Part shown: positions 62,191 through 64,000 of the stretch, piece by piece
How the letters are laid out: each line of letters begins with the position of its first letter
Numbering within the stretch: the first letter of the stretch is position 1
Source of the DNA: Solanum dulcamara
Taxonomy: Eukaryota; Streptophyta; Magnoliopsida; Solanales; Solanaceae
Length of the DNA stretch: 64,000 nt
Direction: 5' to 3'
Assembly: GCF_947179165.1 (NCBI RefSeq)
Contig: NC_077245.1
Coordinates: 1,255,001 to 1,319,000, forward strand
Notes under the pieces: model-generated
Database searches by the model: none
The model's input: the letters and a program-made list of their open reading frames with translations, nothing else
What the model was told of the DNA's origin: nothing
Position numbers and translations under genes: made by a program

Positions 62191-63417
62191 ACTAGCAAAA
62201 TAACGGCAAAAAGGTTCTACCCCCTGGCTACCTACTATTATTCTATGCTTATCTCCGACCTCCAAACATTCCTATACAGGGGAGTCATGCCAAAGAGTAG
62301 CAAATTACTAGTTTTCTGAAGAGGGTTAACAATAATTACATCAAAAGAAAGGAACTTGTTAGCTAATTAAGTCTTCAAGATGTTTATTATATGATCAGAT
62401 TAAAGTATCAAACTTCACTACAAAAGCTATAATTGGGTCGTAAAACACAAATTACATATAAAACTAATATTCTACACCATAGATCAAATAATTATATAAT
62501 TATAATCTTAAAAATAAGCCTTTGTACTAACCCTAATAGTAAAGAGATGATAAATTTATAGAGTTTTGTATTTATTTCCATCAAATATATAAAACAATGA
62601 AAAAACTATTTTTTTTAATTATTTAATTGCACGATTTGTCCTTCCAAATTATTGGTTTTTAATTTTCATCCTTAGAAATTGAACTTATTCCTAAGGGACT
62701 ATAAATTTTTTTAAGATCGCGGAGCATAACTTATGGATATTATGATGCAAACATATAAACTTATGCCTACAAAAAAGTTATTATCTCGATCGAGGGGCCA
62801 AAGTAAAAGGTTAACACAAAATAGGAACAAAAGTGTGAATGATCCGATCTTATTACCTTCAAGTTGCAACTATATAATTTTAGGGCTTCATAAATTAAAC
62901 ACAATATAAGAAAAATCTAACTTGGGTTTTATACTACCGACAAATCAGTTGATTGATTTTTTTAAAAAACAAAGGTCTAGTGCGACTTGGACTATAGATA
63001 ACAGGTCAATTATAAGTTAATTACACGTAAATTTTTGTGATAATAATTAATCAGTAACCTAATTAAATTTGAGCTAACTGCATTAGAAATATGTGACACG
63101 ATTTTTACACTATTATGCATTAATTGGAGTTCAAAATGCTTCTCCCTCACTTAACGAGATGTGCCACCTCAGCAGGAACAAAGCTTCCTTGTTCGAGGGG
63201 AGTCGGTAAATTAAGAACTATGATGATATACAATTCACACGATACATAATTTTATGAATAGTTACATTCGAGATGATATAAGTTACTATCATTGGCTTTG
63301 ATCACGCCACTAGGACAATGATTCTAACTCTTTGTTTTTTGCATATTGCTTTATATATAACAGAGGTACATCTGTCAATTCAAGCAAAATACTGAATTGT
63401 GAAAGAATGTATTATAA
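62191..63417. other. AT-rich spacer, nothing identified
   Basis: No supported gene. A GC-richer piece at 63130-63220 is short and unrecognised. The beginning, to about 62330, may be a longer extension of the SINE-like sequence. Confidence 0.45.
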
Positions 63418-63699
63418 CTATATATTCGATCTTTTCTTCAACTCTGTAGTGCTTTCCGTTGTTCCTGTGATACCATTGCAATTACTCTTGTTTTTCGGCA
63501 GAGCAACTTGTACCGTTTGCTTGATGGCCACTTTAATTCCTACACTCTGTTTTTCTTTCTTGATCACTTCATCTTTATCATGAATAGCAGTACTAGTGTC
63601 ATTGTCAGCTTCTTCTTCATCATCATCAAGAATCAAATTGTCACGGTTGATCAACTCGAATATATCAAAAGGATTCCTCTCTACGGAGAAATAACTCAT
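63418..63699 (-). CDS. Small acidic protein of unknown function (93 aa)
   Basis: The ATG at 63699-63697 opens MSYFSVERNPFDIFELINRD. An acidic patch LDDDEEEADND follows at about residues 25-35. The second half is Lys/Thr-rich (KKEKQSVGIKVAIKQTVQVA) and ends KKRSNI. There is no signal peptide or membrane segment. A minus-strand TATATAA box at 63786-63780 lies about 80 bp upstream, supporting a real transcription unit. The NPFD-plus-acidic start faintly recalls the N-terminus of Stm1/RGGA-type RNA-binding proteins, but the RGG part is absent, so I do not assign it. It may be a single-exon gene or only the first exon. Confidence 0.5.
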   Translation of the reverse strand: MSYFSVERNPFDIFELINRDNLILDDDEEEADNDTSTAIHDKDEVIKKEKQSVGIKVAIKQTVQVALPKNKSNCNGITGTTESTTELKKRSNI

Positions 63700-63779
63700 C
63701 AACACTCTTTACGTTTCCATTATTCCGAATGAAAAATTATGAAAGTTTAGAAACAACGACTCCACAGGCCTTTGCTCTG

Positions 63780-63786
63780 TTATATA
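63780..63786 (-). promoter_or_regulatory. TATA box for the small acidic protein gene
   Basis: TATATAA on the minus strand, about 80 bp before the ATG at 63699. The sequence from here to 64000 shows no further feature. Confidence 0.5.
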
Positions 63787-64000
63787 GGAAAATTTAGAAG
63801 CTTTCTCCTTTTCCTAACCAATCTAGGAGATTTTGTAAGCATCTTAAACTGTAGTTATCATAACTTTCTATGTTTTTATTACGTATATTAACTTCTACAA
63901 ACTCCTCTCTAGATATTAGGACTTCAGTTTAAATAACGAAAGATTTAGTAATTTTTTAATTAGAGTTTACGCAGTGATCATTAGAACATGACGTTATCAT

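Overview
This is a stretch of a plant nuclear genome, almost certainly Solanaceae and most likely tomato, potato or a close Solanum relative. The evidence is GT/AG-split genes with plant proteins, very AT-rich spacers, TS-type SINEs ending in (TTG)n, a SINE with the Solanaceae-type 3' end, and Solanaceae-style hAT MITEs. Nothing looks prokaryotic: I see no operons, CRISPR arrays, rRNA or tRNA genes.

Layout. 0.3-4.0 kb (minus): a complete six-exon gene for a membrane-anchored prostaglandin E synthase 2-like GST/thioredoxin-fold protein (323 aa when spliced). It is divergent from a three-exon gene at 5.2-7.7 kb (plus) for a Lys/Glu-rich nuclear-type protein (306 aa); the shared upstream region holds site II motifs, a TATA box and a telo-box. 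8.7-18.9 kb: a 3' F-box fragment, then an F-box pseudogene split by a 6.3-kb LINE (imperfect 16-bp target duplication), which is itself split by a 1.6-kb hAT element (8-bp target duplication). 19.6 kb (minus): a short secreted Cys-pair peptide gene. 21.2-26.3 kb: a nearly complete, young-looking Ty1-copia element (minus, TSD GATTG) with frameshifts. 26.5-27.2 kb: a solo LTR (TSD CTTTC). 28.8-32.3 kb: a decayed Ty3-gypsy pol carrying a hAT insertion. 33.2-34.0 kb (minus): a single-exon proline-rich protein gene. 34.4-54.9 kb: a gene desert with a SINE, three small MITEs with target duplications, tandem duplications, a decayed copia pol, an RTE-type LINE scrap, partial hAT copies and one organelle-like patch. 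55.0-59.5 kb (plus): a complete three-exon CLAVATA1-type LRR receptor kinase (986 aa), the most important gene here. 60.7-61.9 kb (minus): a third dead F-box copy. 63.4-63.7 kb (minus): a small acidic protein gene with a TATA box.

How it fits together. The intact genes look unrelated: meristem signalling (CLV1 type), redox or organelle membrane (PTGES2 type) and several of unknown role. The main story is genome dynamics: one F-box family has three independently broken copies, and transposons are nested so that insertion order can be read. I found no clear new biological system. The most useful leads are the nested F-box/LINE/hAT locus, the minisatellite-bearing LRR-splitting intron of the CLV1 gene, and the small secreted peptide.
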